Assembly (NCBI RefSeq): GCF_043195195.1
Contig: NZ_JBAFWT010000001.1
Location: 124,001-188,000 of the forward strand
DNA: 64,000 nucleotides
Origin: NCEH01 sp043195195
GTDB lineage: Bacteria > Pseudomonadota > Alphaproteobacteria > Rhizobiales > Xanthobacteraceae
Reading direction: 5' to 3'
Positions 8,535-17,708 of this stretch are shown here, piece after piece. A program made the position numbers and the translations under genes. The notes beneath the pieces are model-generated. The model had not been told where the DNA came from, did not search any database, and saw only the letters and a program-made list of their open reading frames with translations. Numbering within the stretch: the stretch's first letter is position 1; every line of letters begins with the position of its first letter.

Positions 8535-9488
8535 TCAGCGGTCGTTGGCGGCGGGCGGGGTCCCGCCCCGCACGCTGCGCGACCGCAGATCGAACATGGC
8601 GTCCACCACGCCAAGCAAGGCGACCACCAGAACCGGCCACCCCAACGCCAGGGTACCGAGCCATGCGGCGGTCAGAACGAGCACGCGCGAGCGGCGGCCG
8701 CGCGTCAGGAAATGCATCACCGCAAAGCCGGCGATGGCATAGGCGGTGACTAGGGTCGCGGCGGCCACGGAGGCGGAGAGGCCGATCATGCCGGGGGCGA
8801 CCGAAAGGGCGATGATCACCGCCAGCACCAGCGACGTCGAGGCCGGCAGGCGCGTCGCGGCAAGGTCCGGCCAGGGCCGCGCGAGCCGCCCAGACACCAA
8901 CGCGGCCCGGCCGGCGAGGTAGAGGCAGCACAATTGGGTGATCATGGCGAGCGCACCCGCCATGGGCGGCAGGATGCTTGCAACCATCTCGCCCATGCGC
9001 GCGGTATCCGCGTCGGCGACGCCGGACTGGCCGCGCACCTGAATGAAAGTGGCGAAGGCCGCACTCACCGCATCACGATAGCTCTCGAAATCCCCCGCCA
9101 CCGACAGCACCGCCGTGATGACACTGAAGCTCGAGAGCACGGCGGACGTCAGCACCAGCCCACCGATGGAGAACCACACCAGCTTCTGCGGCGCAGCAGC
9201 CTCGCTGCGCGCCATCAGCGCGGCATAGGCCAAGGCCCAGGCCGGGCCGCCGATGCCGACGAGATAAGCGATGAGGAACGAGGAATTGAAATAGAAGCCG
9301 AGGACGATGCTCGCCACCGCCACGCCGGCAAGTGCCGACACATGCGAGAAGGCCAGCCCCGCGATCATGATCGGCAAAGGGGAGAGATAGAAGAACGGCA
9401 CCGCCCACAGGCCGCCGGTCGCGATCCCCGCGACCAGGAGGGCCGACGCCGCTCCGGCGGCGATGCCGATCATCAGGAATTGTGCCAT
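8535..9488 (-). CDS. DUF2232 family multi-spanning membrane protein
   Basis: A 317-residue very hydrophobic protein with about eight predicted transmembrane helices from the N-terminus (MAQFLMIGIAAGAASALLVAG) onward. Its position between rpsR and rplI identifies it as the DUF2232 protein typically found there in Rhizobiales. The start at 9488 is preferred to one 18 bases upstream (MRDSKS), because the family begins directly with the first membrane helix. The function is unknown. Co-transcription with ribosomal proteins is apparent from context, but a link to translation is only inference. Confidence 0.85.
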   Translation of the reverse strand: MAQFLMIGIAAGAASALLVAGIATGGLWAVPFFYLSPLPIMIAGLAFSHVSALAGVAVASIVLGFYFNSSFLIAYLVGIGGPAWALAYAALMARSEAAAPQKLVWFSIGGLVLTSAVLSSFSVITAVLSVAGDFESYRDAVSAAFATFIQVRGQSGVADADTARMGEMVASILPPMAGALAMITQLCCLYLAGRAALVSGRLARPWPDLAATRLPASTSLVLAVIIALSVAPGMIGLSASVAAATLVTAYAIAGFAVMHFLTRGRRSRVLVLTAAWLGTLALGWPVLVVALLGVVDAMFDLRSRSVRGGTPPAANDR

Positions 9489-9617
9489 CGACTTGCTGTC
9501 CCGCATATGCGGTTAGAGGCAGGTCATCGCCTGCCCCAGCCAAATCCGGAAGCCGCAGCCCCGGTCCTCGTATCGATCAGGGACAAAGGCGCCCCGAAGC
9601 GGGGGCGCCTTCGATCT

Positions 9618-9878
9618 TCAGCGGATCACGAACGGCAGCAAGCCGAGGAAGCGCGAACGCTTGATGGCGGCCGCGAGCTCGCGCTGCTTCTTGGCGGACA
9701 CCGCGGTGATGCGGCTCGGCACGATCTTGCCACGCTCGGAAATGTAGCGCTGCAGCAGACGCACGTCCTTGTAGTCGATCTTCGGCGCACTGGGGCCGGA
9801 GAACGGGCAGGTCTTGCGACGACGGAAGAACGGACGGCGCTGACCGCCGCCGGCGCCACCAGCTTGAGCGAATGCCAT
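9618..9878 (-). CDS. rpsR: 30S ribosomal protein S18
   Basis: The 86-residue protein has the S18 core KIDYKDVRLLQRYISERGKI and the C-terminal SAKKQRELAAAIKRSRFLGL. It binds 16S rRNA with S6 in the platform of the 30S subunit. The start codon overlaps the rpsF stop by one base (TGATG), so translation is probably coupled to S6, matching the S6:S18 partnership. Confidence 0.98.
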   Translation of the reverse strand: MAFAQAGGAGGGQRRPFFRRRKTCPFSGPSAPKIDYKDVRLLQRYISERGKIVPSRITAVSAKKQRELAAAIKRSRFLGLLPFVIR

Positions 9879-10345
9879 CAGATCGCCTCCTCGCCCTGAG
9901 TCTCTTCACGGTCGCGCGGACGGCGCGGACGGTCGTCGCGGTCACGGCCGCCGAAGCCGCCGCCGCCACCGAAGCCACGATCGCCGCCGAAGCCACGCTC
10001 GCCACGGTCGCGATCATCGCGGTCGCGCTTCTGAAGCATGGCCGAGGGACCTTCCTCGTGCTCTTCGACGCGCAGGGTGAGGAAACGCAGAACGTCCTCG
10101 TCGATGCGCATCTGGCGCTCCATCTCCTGAACCGCCGCCGCCGTGGCGTCGATGTTCATGAGGGTGAAGTGGGCCTTGCGGTTCTTGTTGATGCGATAGG
10201 TGAGCGTCTTCACGCCCCAGGCTTCGGTCTTGGTGACCTGACCGCCGTTCGCTTCGATAACGCCCTTGAATCGGGCGGCGAGTTCCTCGACCTGTTGCGC
10301 CGTAACGTCTTGGCGCGCGAGGAACACATGCTCATAGAGCGCCAT
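9878..10345 (-). CDS. rpsF: 30S ribosomal protein S6
   Basis: First gene of the operon, 155 residues. The fold-defining start MALYEHVFLARQDVTAQQVEEL and the KTEAWGVKTLTYRINKNRKAHF strand are typical of S6. The C-terminal 45 residues are a Gly/Arg/Asp-rich low-complexity tail (DRDRGERGFGGDRGFGGGGG), longer than in E. coli and of the kind seen in many alphaproteobacteria. A leader of about 190 nt with a 10-bp hairpin lies upstream. Confidence 0.97.
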   Translation of the reverse strand: MALYEHVFLARQDVTAQQVEELAARFKGVIEANGGQVTKTEAWGVKTLTYRINKNRKAHFTLMNIDATAAAVQEMERQMRIDEDVLRFLTLRVEEHEEGPSAMLQKRDRDDRDRGERGFGGDRGFGGGGGFGGRDRDDRPRRPRDREETQGEEAI

Positions 10346-10418
10346 GTGTCCTGTGCCTTTCCTGTTGCTCCGTCGCCCGGCGCCAAGCCCTTTCGAACCT
10401 TAAGGAAAGGCTCGTTTG

Positions 10419-10469
10419 CTCGGAAGGCGGGGACACGGGACGACGGACCTGAAAGCCCTGCCTTCCGAG
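10419..10469 (-). promoter_or_regulatory. Hairpin in the rpsF leader
   Basis: Arms CTCGGAAGGC (10419-10428) and GCCTTCCGAG (10460-10469) are perfect 10-bp complements, separated by 31 bases. On the minus strand this lies about 75-125 bases before the rpsF start, inside the predicted leader. Leaders of rpsF operons in many bacteria bind the S6:S18 complex and mediate autoregulation. That this is such an element is inference, since I could not confirm the conserved CCG-bulge consensus. Confidence 0.45.
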
Positions 10470-10538
10470 GCTTCAACTTGCGCTGAAAACAACAGATGGC
10501 CGTCCGTTCAGCCCCCGGCCGGGGCAACGGAAGCGGTG

Positions 10539-10566
10539 CGTATAGCAGGTTTTCGTCTGAAGGCAA
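10539..10566 (-). promoter_or_regulatory. Candidate sigma-70 promoter for rpsF
   Basis: Read on the minus strand: TTGCCT, a 16-base spacer, then TATACG (the alphaproteobacterial -10 CTATAC is also visible with its preceding C). Transcription would start near 10530, giving a leader of about 185 nt to rpsF. The remainder of the 10346-10760 gap, between rpsF and the divergent fabD, shows no gene. Confidence 0.5.
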
Positions 10567-10760
10567 GAATACCGAGGAGCAAGAATGCCTAGGAGAGGAT
10601 GAAGCGAACTTCCCGCCTTGAAAAGGGACGTCCCCGGCTCGGGGCGGTGCACCATCTGAGGGAAGCGGGAAGCTTCAGGTCGGGGCCACGCTCGCCCAGC
10701 TTGACTCCCCCTGCATCCGGGTGTCTCTCCCCTCCCCAAAATTGAACGGAGGGAAACCCC

Positions 10761-11717
10761 TTGACCACAGCCTTCATTTTTCCCGGCCAAGGTAGCCAAG
10801 CCGTCGGCATGGGTAAGGCGCTCGCGGAAAATTTCCCGGTCGCAAAGGCCGTGTTCGACGAGGTGGACGGCGCGCTGGGCGAAGCCCTCTCCCGCACCAT
10901 CTGGGATGGCCCGATCGAGGATCTCACCCTCACCGCCAACGCCCAGCCCGCCTTGATGGCGGTCTCGCTCGCCGCCATGCGGGTGCTGGAAGCGGAAGCC
11001 GGACTGGATCTCGGCCGCGATGCCGCTTTCGTCGCGGGCCATTCGCTGGGTGAATATTCCGCCCTCGCCGCCGCCGGTGCCCTCTCCATCTCCGACGCTG
11101 CTCGGCTGCTGCGCATTCGCGGACGTGCCATGCAGGAGGCCGTGCCTGTTGGCCAGGGCGCCATGGCGGCGATCCTCGGGCTTGATTTTGAGCAGGCCCG
11201 CGCGGTTGCGGAGGAAGCCGCCGGGGCGGACGTGTGCGAGGCCGCCAACGACAATGCCAACGGCCAGGTGGTGCTTTCGGGCAGCACCGCAGCGGTCGAG
11301 CGGGCAATGGAGATCGCCAAGGCCAAGGGCGCCTCGCGCGCGATCCTGCTGCCGGTCTCCGCGCCGTTCCATTGCCGCCTGATGCAGCCCGCAGCCGAGG
11401 CCATGCAGACCGCATTGGCTGCGAGCACGGTGAAGGCGCCGGTGGTACCGCTGATCTCCAACGTACGTGCCGCTCCGGTCAGCGATCCCCATGATATCGT
11501 CACTTTGTTGGTACAGCAGGTGACCGGCACGGTGCGTTGGCGGGAGAGCGTCCTGTTCATGGCTGGCGCGGGTGTCACGGCAACGGTGGAAGTGGGTGCG
11601 GGCAAGGTTCTGTCCGGCCTGTCGCGCCGGATCGCCAAGGAAATTTCCGCATCCGCCGTCGGCACACCGGAAGACGTGGCAGCCTTCATCGCCGCCCGCC
11701 GAACCGCGGCCGCCTGA
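10761..11717 (+). CDS. fabD: Malonyl-CoA:ACP transacylase FabD
   Basis: Transfers malonyl from CoA to ACP for fatty-acid elongation. The 318-residue protein begins FIFPGQGSQAVGMG, and the nucleophilic Ser is in GHSLGEYSA (Ser95). VSAPFHCRLM carries the partner His. The start codon is TTG, supported by GGAGGG ten bases upstream. First gene of fabD-fabG-acpP-fabF, which is divergent from the ribosomal operon. Confidence 0.97.
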   Translation: MTTAFIFPGQGSQAVGMGKALAENFPVAKAVFDEVDGALGEALSRTIWDGPIEDLTLTANAQPALMAVSLAAMRVLEAEAGLDLGRDAAFVAGHSLGEYSALAAAGALSISDAARLLRIRGRAMQEAVPVGQGAMAAILGLDFEQARAVAEEAAGADVCEAANDNANGQVVLSGSTAAVERAMEIAKAKGASRAILLPVSAPFHCRLMQPAAEAMQTALAASTVKAPVVPLISNVRAAPVSDPHDIVTLLVQQVTGTVRWRESVLFMAGAGVTATVEVGAGKVLSGLSRRIAKEISASAVGTPEDVAAFIAARRTAAA

Positions 11718-11760
11718 GGCGCAACGCGCTGTTTTCCCTTCTTTTGCGTCAGGAGCCTTC

Positions 11761-12498
11761 ATGTTCGATCTCAACGGCAAGACTGCCCTTGTAACCGGCG
11801 CCACGGGCGGCATCGGCGGCGCCATCGCCAAGGCGCTCCACGCGCAGGGGGCGACCGTTGCCATCTCCGGCACGCGCCGCGAGGTCCTCGAGGCCTTCGC
11901 CGCGGAGCTTGGGGAGCGCGTCCACGTGCTGCCGTGCAATCTCGGCGTGACGGAAGAAGTCGAAAAGCTGATCCCGAGCGCCGAAGCGGCGCTCGGCCAG
12001 TTGGACATTCTGGTCAACAACGCCGGCATTACCCGTGACAACATCTTCATGCGTCTCAAGGACGAGGACTGGGATCAGGTGATCGCGGTGAATCTCACCG
12101 CCACCTTCCGCCTGTCCCGCGCGGCGGTCCGCTCCATGATGCGCCGCCGCGCGGGCCGCATCATCTCCATCACCTCGGTGGTGGGCGTGACCGGCAATGC
12201 CGGCCAGGGCAATTATGCCGCGGCGAAGGCCGGCATGATCGGCATGTCCAAGTCTCTGGCCCAGGAAGTGGCGAGCCGTGGCGTGACGGTGAATTGCGTT
12301 GCCCCCGGCTTCATCGCCACCGCGATGACCGACGTGCTGAACGAAAAGCAGCGCGAGGGAATCCTCAAGGCGGTGCCGGCAGCCCGGCTCGGATCGCCCG
12401 ACGACATTGCCAGCGCTTGCGTTTACCTTGCCTCCGACGAGGCCGGCTATGTCACGGGGCAGACACTGCACGTGAATGGCGGCATGGCCATGATCTGA
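11761..12498 (+). CDS. fabG: 3-oxoacyl-ACP reductase FabG
   Basis: NADPH-dependent reduction of 3-ketoacyl-ACP. The 245-residue SDR has the cofactor loop TGATGGIGGA (12-21), NNAGITRDN, the catalytic Ser in SITSVVG and YxxxK in NYAAAKAGM. It ends VTGQTLHVNGGMAMI, the classic FabG C-terminus. The ATG at 11761 is preceded by AGGAG. The longer open frame upstream overlaps fabD and is not protein-like. It lies 43 bases after fabD. Confidence 0.97.
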   Translation: MFDLNGKTALVTGATGGIGGAIAKALHAQGATVAISGTRREVLEAFAAELGERVHVLPCNLGVTEEVEKLIPSAEAALGQLDILVNNAGITRDNIFMRLKDEDWDQVIAVNLTATFRLSRAAVRSMMRRRAGRIISITSVVGVTGNAGQGNYAAAKAGMIGMSKSLAQEVASRGVTVNCVAPGFIATAMTDVLNEKQREGILKAVPAARLGSPDDIASACVYLASDEAGYVTGQTLHVNGGMAMI

Positions 12499-12759
12499 GC
12501 GGGACGCATACGGAATCGGACCGCGCAGCGGGCTTTGCTGGCATAGGCGCAGGAAGTATGATACCGACCCGCACCATCCTGTCCCGGCCTTGGAAATTCA
12601 GCTCCAGACCGGGATAAATGCTGAGTCCCGGTGCGTCTTTGGTATGCAAGACCCGCCGGGAATGAGCATGGGGGCTGGGCACGGCGGAAGAAAGGCATTA
12701 TGCCCTCTCACAGCCGCCGTCTGGCATAGAGATAATTTTCAGATAATGAGGGTGCATCG

Positions 12760-12996
12760 ATGAGTGACATCGCCGAGCGGGTGAAGAAGATCGTCGCGGA
12801 GCATCTGGGCGTGGAGCCCGAGAAGGTCACGGAAAACGCCAGCTTCATCGACGACCTCGGCGCCGACAGCCTCGACACCGTCGAGCTCGTCATGGCCTTC
12901 GAGGAAGCTTTCAACACCGAGATCCCGGACGACGCGGCCGAGACCATCTTGACGGTCGGCGACGCAATCAAGTTCCTGGAGAAGAACGCGGCCTGA
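12760..12996 (+). CDS. acpP: Acyl carrier protein
   Basis: A 78-residue acidic carrier whose phosphopantetheine attachment site is Ser37 in DLGADSLDTVELVM. It carries growing acyl chains for FabD, FabG and FabF. A 261-base gap after fabG suggests it has its own promoter, which would allow the high ACP levels usual for this gene. GAGGG lies upstream of the ATG. Confidence 0.98.
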   Translation: MSDIAERVKKIVAEHLGVEPEKVTENASFIDDLGADSLDTVELVMAFEEAFNTEIPDDAAETILTVGDAIKFLEKNAA

Positions 12997-13082
12997 GCCG
13001 TGTCAGCGACGGCGACGGTCGCACCCGTTATGGATCCATCCAGGATGGCGGCCGTCGCGTTCCTAGTTCCGGAGTTCCCCTC

Positions 13083-14345
13083 ATGAGACGTGTTGTCGTC
13101 ACCGGCCTCGGCATGGTGACGCCGCTCGGCTGCGGCGTCGAGCCGACCTGGCGGCGACTGATTGCGGGCCAGAGCGGCGCAAAGTACGTTGAACGTTTCG
13201 ACGTGCATGACCTTGCTTGCAAAATTGCCTGCATGATTCCGCGCGGCGATGGCACCGATGGTACCTTCAATCCCGACGATTGGATGGAGCCCAAGGAGCA
13301 GCGCAAGGTCGACGAATTCATCGTCTTCGCCATGGCCGCGGCCCAGCAAGCGCTGGACGATGCCGGCTGGCATCCGACCTCCTACGAGGATCAGATCGTC
13401 TCGGGCGTCCTGATCGGTTCGGGAATCGGCGGCATCGAGGGCATCTCGGAAGCCGCCCACATCCTGAAGGAGCGCGGCCCGCGCCGCATCTCGCCCTTCT
13501 TCATTCCCGGCCGCCTGATCAATCTCGCCGGTGGCTATGTCTCCATCGCCCACGGGCTGAAGGGGCCGAACCATGCGGTCGTCACCGCCTGCTCCACCGG
13601 CGCCCACGCCATCGGCGATGCGGGGCGGCTGATCGCGCTCGGCGATGCCGACGTGATGGTGGCTGGCGGCACCGAATCGACCGTGAACCGGCTCTCGCTC
13701 GCCGGCTTCGCCGCCTGCAAGGCGCTCTGCACCAGCTTCAACGACGCGCCGGAAAAGGGCTCGCGCCCCTATGACCGGGACCGCGACGGCTTCGTCATGG
13801 GCGAGGGCGCCGGCATCGTCGTGCTTGAAGAATATGAGCACGCCAAGGCCCGTGGCGCGAAGATTTATGCCGAATTGATCGGCTACGGCCTGTCGGGCGA
13901 CGCGTTCCACATCACCGCTCCCTCGCCGGACGGCGACGGCGCGTTCCGGTGCATGACCGCCGCCCTGAAGCGCGCGGGCATTCCGGCGTCGGAGTTGGAC
14001 TATATCAACGCCCATGGCACCTCCACCATGGCCGACGAGATCGAACTCGGCGCGGTGCAGCGGCTGCTGGGAAATACGGCGGCGAAAACCTCCATGTCCT
14101 CCACCAAATCCTCCATCGGGCATCTGCTCGGCGCGGCGGGGGCGGTGGAAGCCATCTTCTCGGTGCTCGCGATCCGCGACCAGATCGCCCCGGCAACGCT
14201 GAATCTCGACAATCCCTCGATCGATACCCCCATCGACCTTGTCCCGCACACGGCGCGGCCACGGGAAATCAACACGGTGCTGTCTAATTCCTTCGGGTTC
14301 GGCGGTACCAATGCCTCGGTGGTGTTCCGCCGCGCCGAGGCCTGA
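13083..14345 (+). CDS. fabF: Beta-ketoacyl-ACP synthase II (FabF)
   Basis: Condensing enzyme of fatty-acid elongation, 420 residues. Catalytic Cys170 is in VVTACSTGAHAIG, and the two active-site His motifs are INAHGTSTMADE and IGHLLGAAGA. NSFGFGGTNASVVF closes the fold. It lies 86 bases after acpP and belongs to the same cluster. A 7-bp hairpin (14360-14366 with 14376-14382) follows the stop, without a clear T-run. Confidence 0.97.
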   Translation: MRRVVVTGLGMVTPLGCGVEPTWRRLIAGQSGAKYVERFDVHDLACKIACMIPRGDGTDGTFNPDDWMEPKEQRKVDEFIVFAMAAAQQALDDAGWHPTSYEDQIVSGVLIGSGIGGIEGISEAAHILKERGPRRISPFFIPGRLINLAGGYVSIAHGLKGPNHAVVTACSTGAHAIGDAGRLIALGDADVMVAGGTESTVNRLSLAGFAACKALCTSFNDAPEKGSRPYDRDRDGFVMGEGAGIVVLEEYEHAKARGAKIYAELIGYGLSGDAFHITAPSPDGDGAFRCMTAALKRAGIPASELDYINAHGTSTMADEIELGAVQRLLGNTAAKTSMSSTKSSIGHLLGAAGAVEAIFSVLAIRDQIAPATLNLDNPSIDTPIDLVPHTARPREINTVLSNSFGFGGTNASVVFRRAEA

Positions 14346-14463
14346 CCAACCGATTTTTGCGGCCCGTTCACCGTGCGGGCCGTGAAATTCGGCTGCTTCT
14401 ATCGGCAATACGTCTTATCGCCATATTTGCCGTTAGCCTGCGCCCCATCGGTCTTGCCCCGGA

Positions 14464-14482
14464 ACAGGTACCATGTACCTGT
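14464..14482. promoter_or_regulatory. 19-bp perfect palindrome upstream of mltG
   Basis: ACAGGTACCATGTACCTGT has two perfect 8-bp arms around a 3-base centre. It sits 80 bases before the mltG start, in the fabF-mltG intergenic region. The size and symmetry suit a dimeric transcription factor site. No repressor gene adjoins it. Confidence 0.5.
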
Positions 14483-14561
14483 CGGTGGCTGACCTTCCGG
14501 TCCGGGCCGCGCGGTGCGCGAACATCCCTCGGGCGCAGCTAACGCGATGGGAGACCCCTGA

Positions 14562-16046
14562 ATGGCGACGTCCGAGCCTCCGGCGCACGATGGCCCCCGG
14601 CAAGAGCCGCTGCTGGGCACGCCGCCGATTGCGGCGGGCGAGAGCCGCTCCTCCGCGCCCGACCACGAGCCGAGCCACTCCGCGGCGCCCGAGCCCCGGA
14701 TCGGCACCGATTCCCCCGCAGGCACGCCGCAAGCCGCCCCAGATGTGAAGGTGCCCGAGAGCCGGATGGTCGAAGACACCCCTACACCCTCGCCGGCTGA
14801 ACAGGCTCCGCCCCCGGCAACAAAGGCTAAGCCTGAGAAGCCGCCGCGTGAGACGCGCGGCCAGGCCAAGGCCAGGAAGCGTGCGGAGCAGCTCGCCCGC
14901 GACCCGCACGCGGCCGCCAAAGCCGCGGCCAAGAAACGGCCCTCCCGCGGCGCCCGGCATCCCGCGGTCGTGATCGGCAGCGCCATCTTCACCATCCTTC
15001 TGTTCGTCACCGTCGGCGGCGGCCTTGTCGCTTGGTATGGTCAGCTGAAGTACGCCGCCCCCGGCCCGCTTGCGGCGGAAAAGAATGTGTTGATTCCCCG
15101 CGGGCAGGGCGCGCGCGACATTGCCGAATTACTTGAGCGGCAAGGCGTCATCGACAATTGGCTGCTGTTCATGGTGGCGCAGCAACTCGCCCACCGCGGC
15201 CAGCCACTCCAGGCGGGCGAATATATCTTCAAGCCCCACGTCCCCTTGGAAGCCGTGCTCGACGCAATGGCGGAAGGGCGGGTGGTCCAGCATCAGATCA
15301 CCATTCCCGAGGGCCTGACCACCCAGCAGATCGTCGAGCGGCTGACGAACAGCGAGTTGCTCACCGGCACCCCGCGCATGCCGCTCGAAGGCACGCTGCT
15401 CCCCGAGACCTACCGGGTCGTGCGCGGCATGAGCCGCGACGAAGTGCTCAAGCGCATGGCCGCCGACCAGCAGAAGCTGGTGCGCGACCTGTGGGCCAGC
15501 CGCTCCCCGGACCTGCCGCTGCGCACGCCGCAGGACATGGTCATTCTCGCCTCCATCGTCGAGAAGGAGACCGGCAAGCCGGACGAGCGCTCAAAGGTTG
15601 CCGCCGTGTTCATCAATCGCCTCAATCGCAAGATGCGGCTGCAGTCGGACCCGACCATCATCTACGGCATCGTCGGCGGCAAGGGCGTGCTCGGGCGTCC
15701 CATCACCCGCGCCGATATCGTCAATCCCACGCCCTACAACACCTATGCCATCGACGGACTGCCGCCCGGCCCGATTGGCAATCCTGGCCGCGATTCCTTG
15801 GCAGCGGTGGCCAATCCGGCCAAGACCAAGGATCTTTATTTCGTCGCTGACGGCACCGGCGGGCACGTTTTTGCCGAGACGCTGGACCAGCACAATCGCA
15901 ATGTCGCCCGCTGGCGCGAAATCGAGGCGGATGCCCGCACCAAGGCGCAGAACGCTGCGCCCACCAGCAACACCGGGGTTGGCACCGGCGATGCGCCGCC
16001 TGCGGTACCCTCGACCACGCCCCTGCCCCGCGCTCCCTCCAACTGA
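14562..16046 (+). CDS. mltG: Endolytic transglycosylase MltG (YceG-like)
   Basis: Cleaves nascent peptidoglycan strands at the inner membrane and is thought to set glycan chain length. The 494 residues comprise a long Pro/Ala/Lys-rich cytoplasmic region (1-130, probably disordered), one transmembrane helix at about 134-158, and the periplasmic YceG domain. The catalytic Glu is in ILASIVEKETG (about Glu334), followed by SDPTIIYG and TPYNTY. The N-terminal extension is longer than the E. coli protein's. It is followed by yicC and gmk on the same strand. Confidence 0.95.
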   Translation: MATSEPPAHDGPRQEPLLGTPPIAAGESRSSAPDHEPSHSAAPEPRIGTDSPAGTPQAAPDVKVPESRMVEDTPTPSPAEQAPPPATKAKPEKPPRETRGQAKARKRAEQLARDPHAAAKAAAKKRPSRGARHPAVVIGSAIFTILLFVTVGGGLVAWYGQLKYAAPGPLAAEKNVLIPRGQGARDIAELLERQGVIDNWLLFMVAQQLAHRGQPLQAGEYIFKPHVPLEAVLDAMAEGRVVQHQITIPEGLTTQQIVERLTNSELLTGTPRMPLEGTLLPETYRVVRGMSRDEVLKRMAADQQKLVRDLWASRSPDLPLRTPQDMVILASIVEKETGKPDERSKVAAVFINRLNRKMRLQSDPTIIYGIVGGKGVLGRPITRADIVNPTPYNTYAIDGLPPGPIGNPGRDSLAAVANPAKTKDLYFVADGTGGHVFAETLDQHNRNVARWREIEADARTKAQNAAPTSNTGVGTGDAPPAVPSTTPLPRAPSN

Positions 16047-16082
16047 CCCGGCCGGCAACGTGCCGGCTGAACGAGGCTCCTG

Positions 16083-17003
16083 ATGTCGTCTGCCGGTCCC
16101 GTCCCCCCCGCGCGTGCGCCTCTGGCCAGCATGACCGGCTTTGCCCGTACTCAAGGCGTCACCGCTGGCTGGCGCTGGGCGTGGGAACTGCGCTCGGTGA
16201 ATGCCAAGGGGCTGGATCTGCGGCTGCGGGTGCCGCCGGGATTCGAGGCGCTGGACGCCGCCGCTCGCACGGCTGCCTCCCAAGTGCTGGCGCGCGGCTC
16301 CGTCTCCGGCACGCTGACCCTGGCCCGCGAAGGGGAGAGCGTCGCGGTGGCGGTGAACCAGCCGGCCCTCGAAGCGCTCATCGTCGCGGCCCGCACGGCG
16401 TCGGAACGCTATTCCATCGCCCCGCCCACTCTGGACGCCTTATTGGGCGTGAAGGGCATCGTCGAAGTGGTTGAAGCAGAACTGACCCCGCAGGATCTGG
16501 AAGCCGTCGGCAAGGCCGCCCTCTCCGGCTTCGAGACCGGCCTCGCCGATCTGGTTCGCATGCGCCATGCCGAGGGTACCGCGCTGAAGAGCGTGCTGCA
16601 GGAGCGCCTCGATGCCATCGCGGCGCTGGTCGCCCAGGCAGAAGCGCGGCCGGAGCGCGGCGCCGACGCCATCAAGGCGCGCCTGCGCGAACAGGTCCGG
16701 GCGCTTTTGGAGACCGGCGCGCCGCTCGATGCCGAACGGCTCCACCAGGAAGCGGCGCTCCTTGCCACCAAGGCCGACATCCGCGAGGAACTGGATCGCC
16801 TGACCGCCCATCTGGCCGCCGCCCGCGCGTTGCTCGCCCAGGGCGGGCCGGTGGGGCGCCGGCTGGATTTCCTCTCCCAGGAATTCAACCGCGAGAGCAA
16901 TACGCTCTGCTCCAAGTCCAATGCGGTGGCCCTTACCCAGATCGGGCTTGACCTGAAGCTGCTTGTGGATCAGTTCCGCGAGCAGATTCAGAATATAGAG
17001 TGA
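16083..17003 (+). CDS. yicC: YicC/YloC family endoribonuclease
   Basis: The 306-residue protein shows the YicC N-terminal start ASMTGFARTQG and the C-terminal domain with GRRLDFLSQEFNRESNTLCSK, both diagnostic of this family. E. coli YicC has been reported as an endoribonuclease acting on small RNA. Its position between mltG and gmk is widely conserved. It is separated from gmk by only 13 bases and is likely co-transcribed. Confidence 0.93.
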   Translation: MSSAGPVPPARAPLASMTGFARTQGVTAGWRWAWELRSVNAKGLDLRLRVPPGFEALDAAARTAASQVLARGSVSGTLTLAREGESVAVAVNQPALEALIVAARTASERYSIAPPTLDALLGVKGIVEVVEAELTPQDLEAVGKAALSGFETGLADLVRMRHAEGTALKSVLQERLDAIAALVAQAEARPERGADAIKARLREQVRALLETGAPLDAERLHQEAALLATKADIREELDRLTAHLAAARALLAQGGPVGRRLDFLSQEFNRESNTLCSKSNAVALTQIGLDLKLLVDQFREQIQNIE

Positions 17004-17016
17004 GGCCGAATCCGCC

Positions 17017-17691
17017 ATGGACGCCCCGAGCGCCTCTCCCGCCCCGTCCGCCCGCGCGGGCCTGGCTCGCCGGGGCCTGATGCTGGTCCTGTCCTCACCA
17101 TCGGGCGCAGGCAAGACCACGCTTTCGCGTCTTTTGCTGGCGCAGGACAGCCGCATCACCATGTCGGTCTCGGTCACCACCCGCAGGCCGCGCCCCGGCG
17201 AGGTGGAAGGCACCGACTATTATTTCACGGACGAGCAAGGGTTCCACCGCATGCGCGACACCGGCGCGCTGCTGGAGCACGCCACCGTATTCGGCAATCT
17301 CTACGGGACCCCCCGCAAGCCGGTGGAGGACGCACTCGCCCACGGCCGAGATGTTCTGTTCGACATTGACTGGCAGGGCACCCAGCAGTTGGAAGAGAGC
17401 GACGGCGCCAAGGACGACCTTGTGAAGGTTTTCATCCTACCGCCGTCTGCCGCCGCATTGGAGGAGCGCCTACGCGGGCGCGGGCAGGACACCGACGACG
17501 TCGTGCACCAGCGCATGGCCAAGGCGTCCGACGAGATCAGCCATTACGACGCATATGACTACATTCTCATCAACGAGGATGTTGAAAAGAGCCTCGACAA
17601 GCTCAAGGCGATTCTGCAGGCGGAGCGTCTGCGGCGCCGACGGCTGACCGGGCTCGCCCATTTCGTGAACACCCTGCGCGCCGGGCTCTGA
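17017..17691 (+). CDS. gmk: Guanylate kinase
   Basis: Phosphorylates GMP to GDP. The 224-residue protein has the P-loop SPSGAGKTT (about 27-35), the GMP-binding SVTTRRPRPGEVEGTDYYF and DIDWQGTQQL. It has a roughly 20-residue N-terminal extension rich in Ala/Ser/Pro before the usual start. It converges on rsmA with only 17 bases between the stop codons, and no terminator hairpin is visible in that space. Confidence 0.97.
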   Translation: MDAPSASPAPSARAGLARRGLMLVLSSPSGAGKTTLSRLLLAQDSRITMSVSVTTRRPRPGEVEGTDYYFTDEQGFHRMRDTGALLEHATVFGNLYGTPRKPVEDALAHGRDVLFDIDWQGTQQLEESDGAKDDLVKVFILPPSAAALEERLRGRGQDTDDVVHQRMAKASDEISHYDAYDYILINEDVEKSLDKLKAILQAERLRRRRLTGLAHFVNTLRAGL

Positions 17692-17708
17692 GCGCGGGCA
17701 CCGCAGAG

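Noticed and set aside
10473..12059. 528-codon minus-strand open frame opposite fabD and fabG
   Set aside because: It is a high-GC shadow: it covers two certain genes on the other strand and its translation is low-complexity without any family motif.
12708..14408. 566-codon minus-strand open frame opposite acpP and fabF
   Set aside because: Same reason: acpP and fabF are beyond doubt and the frame has no ribosome site or domain.
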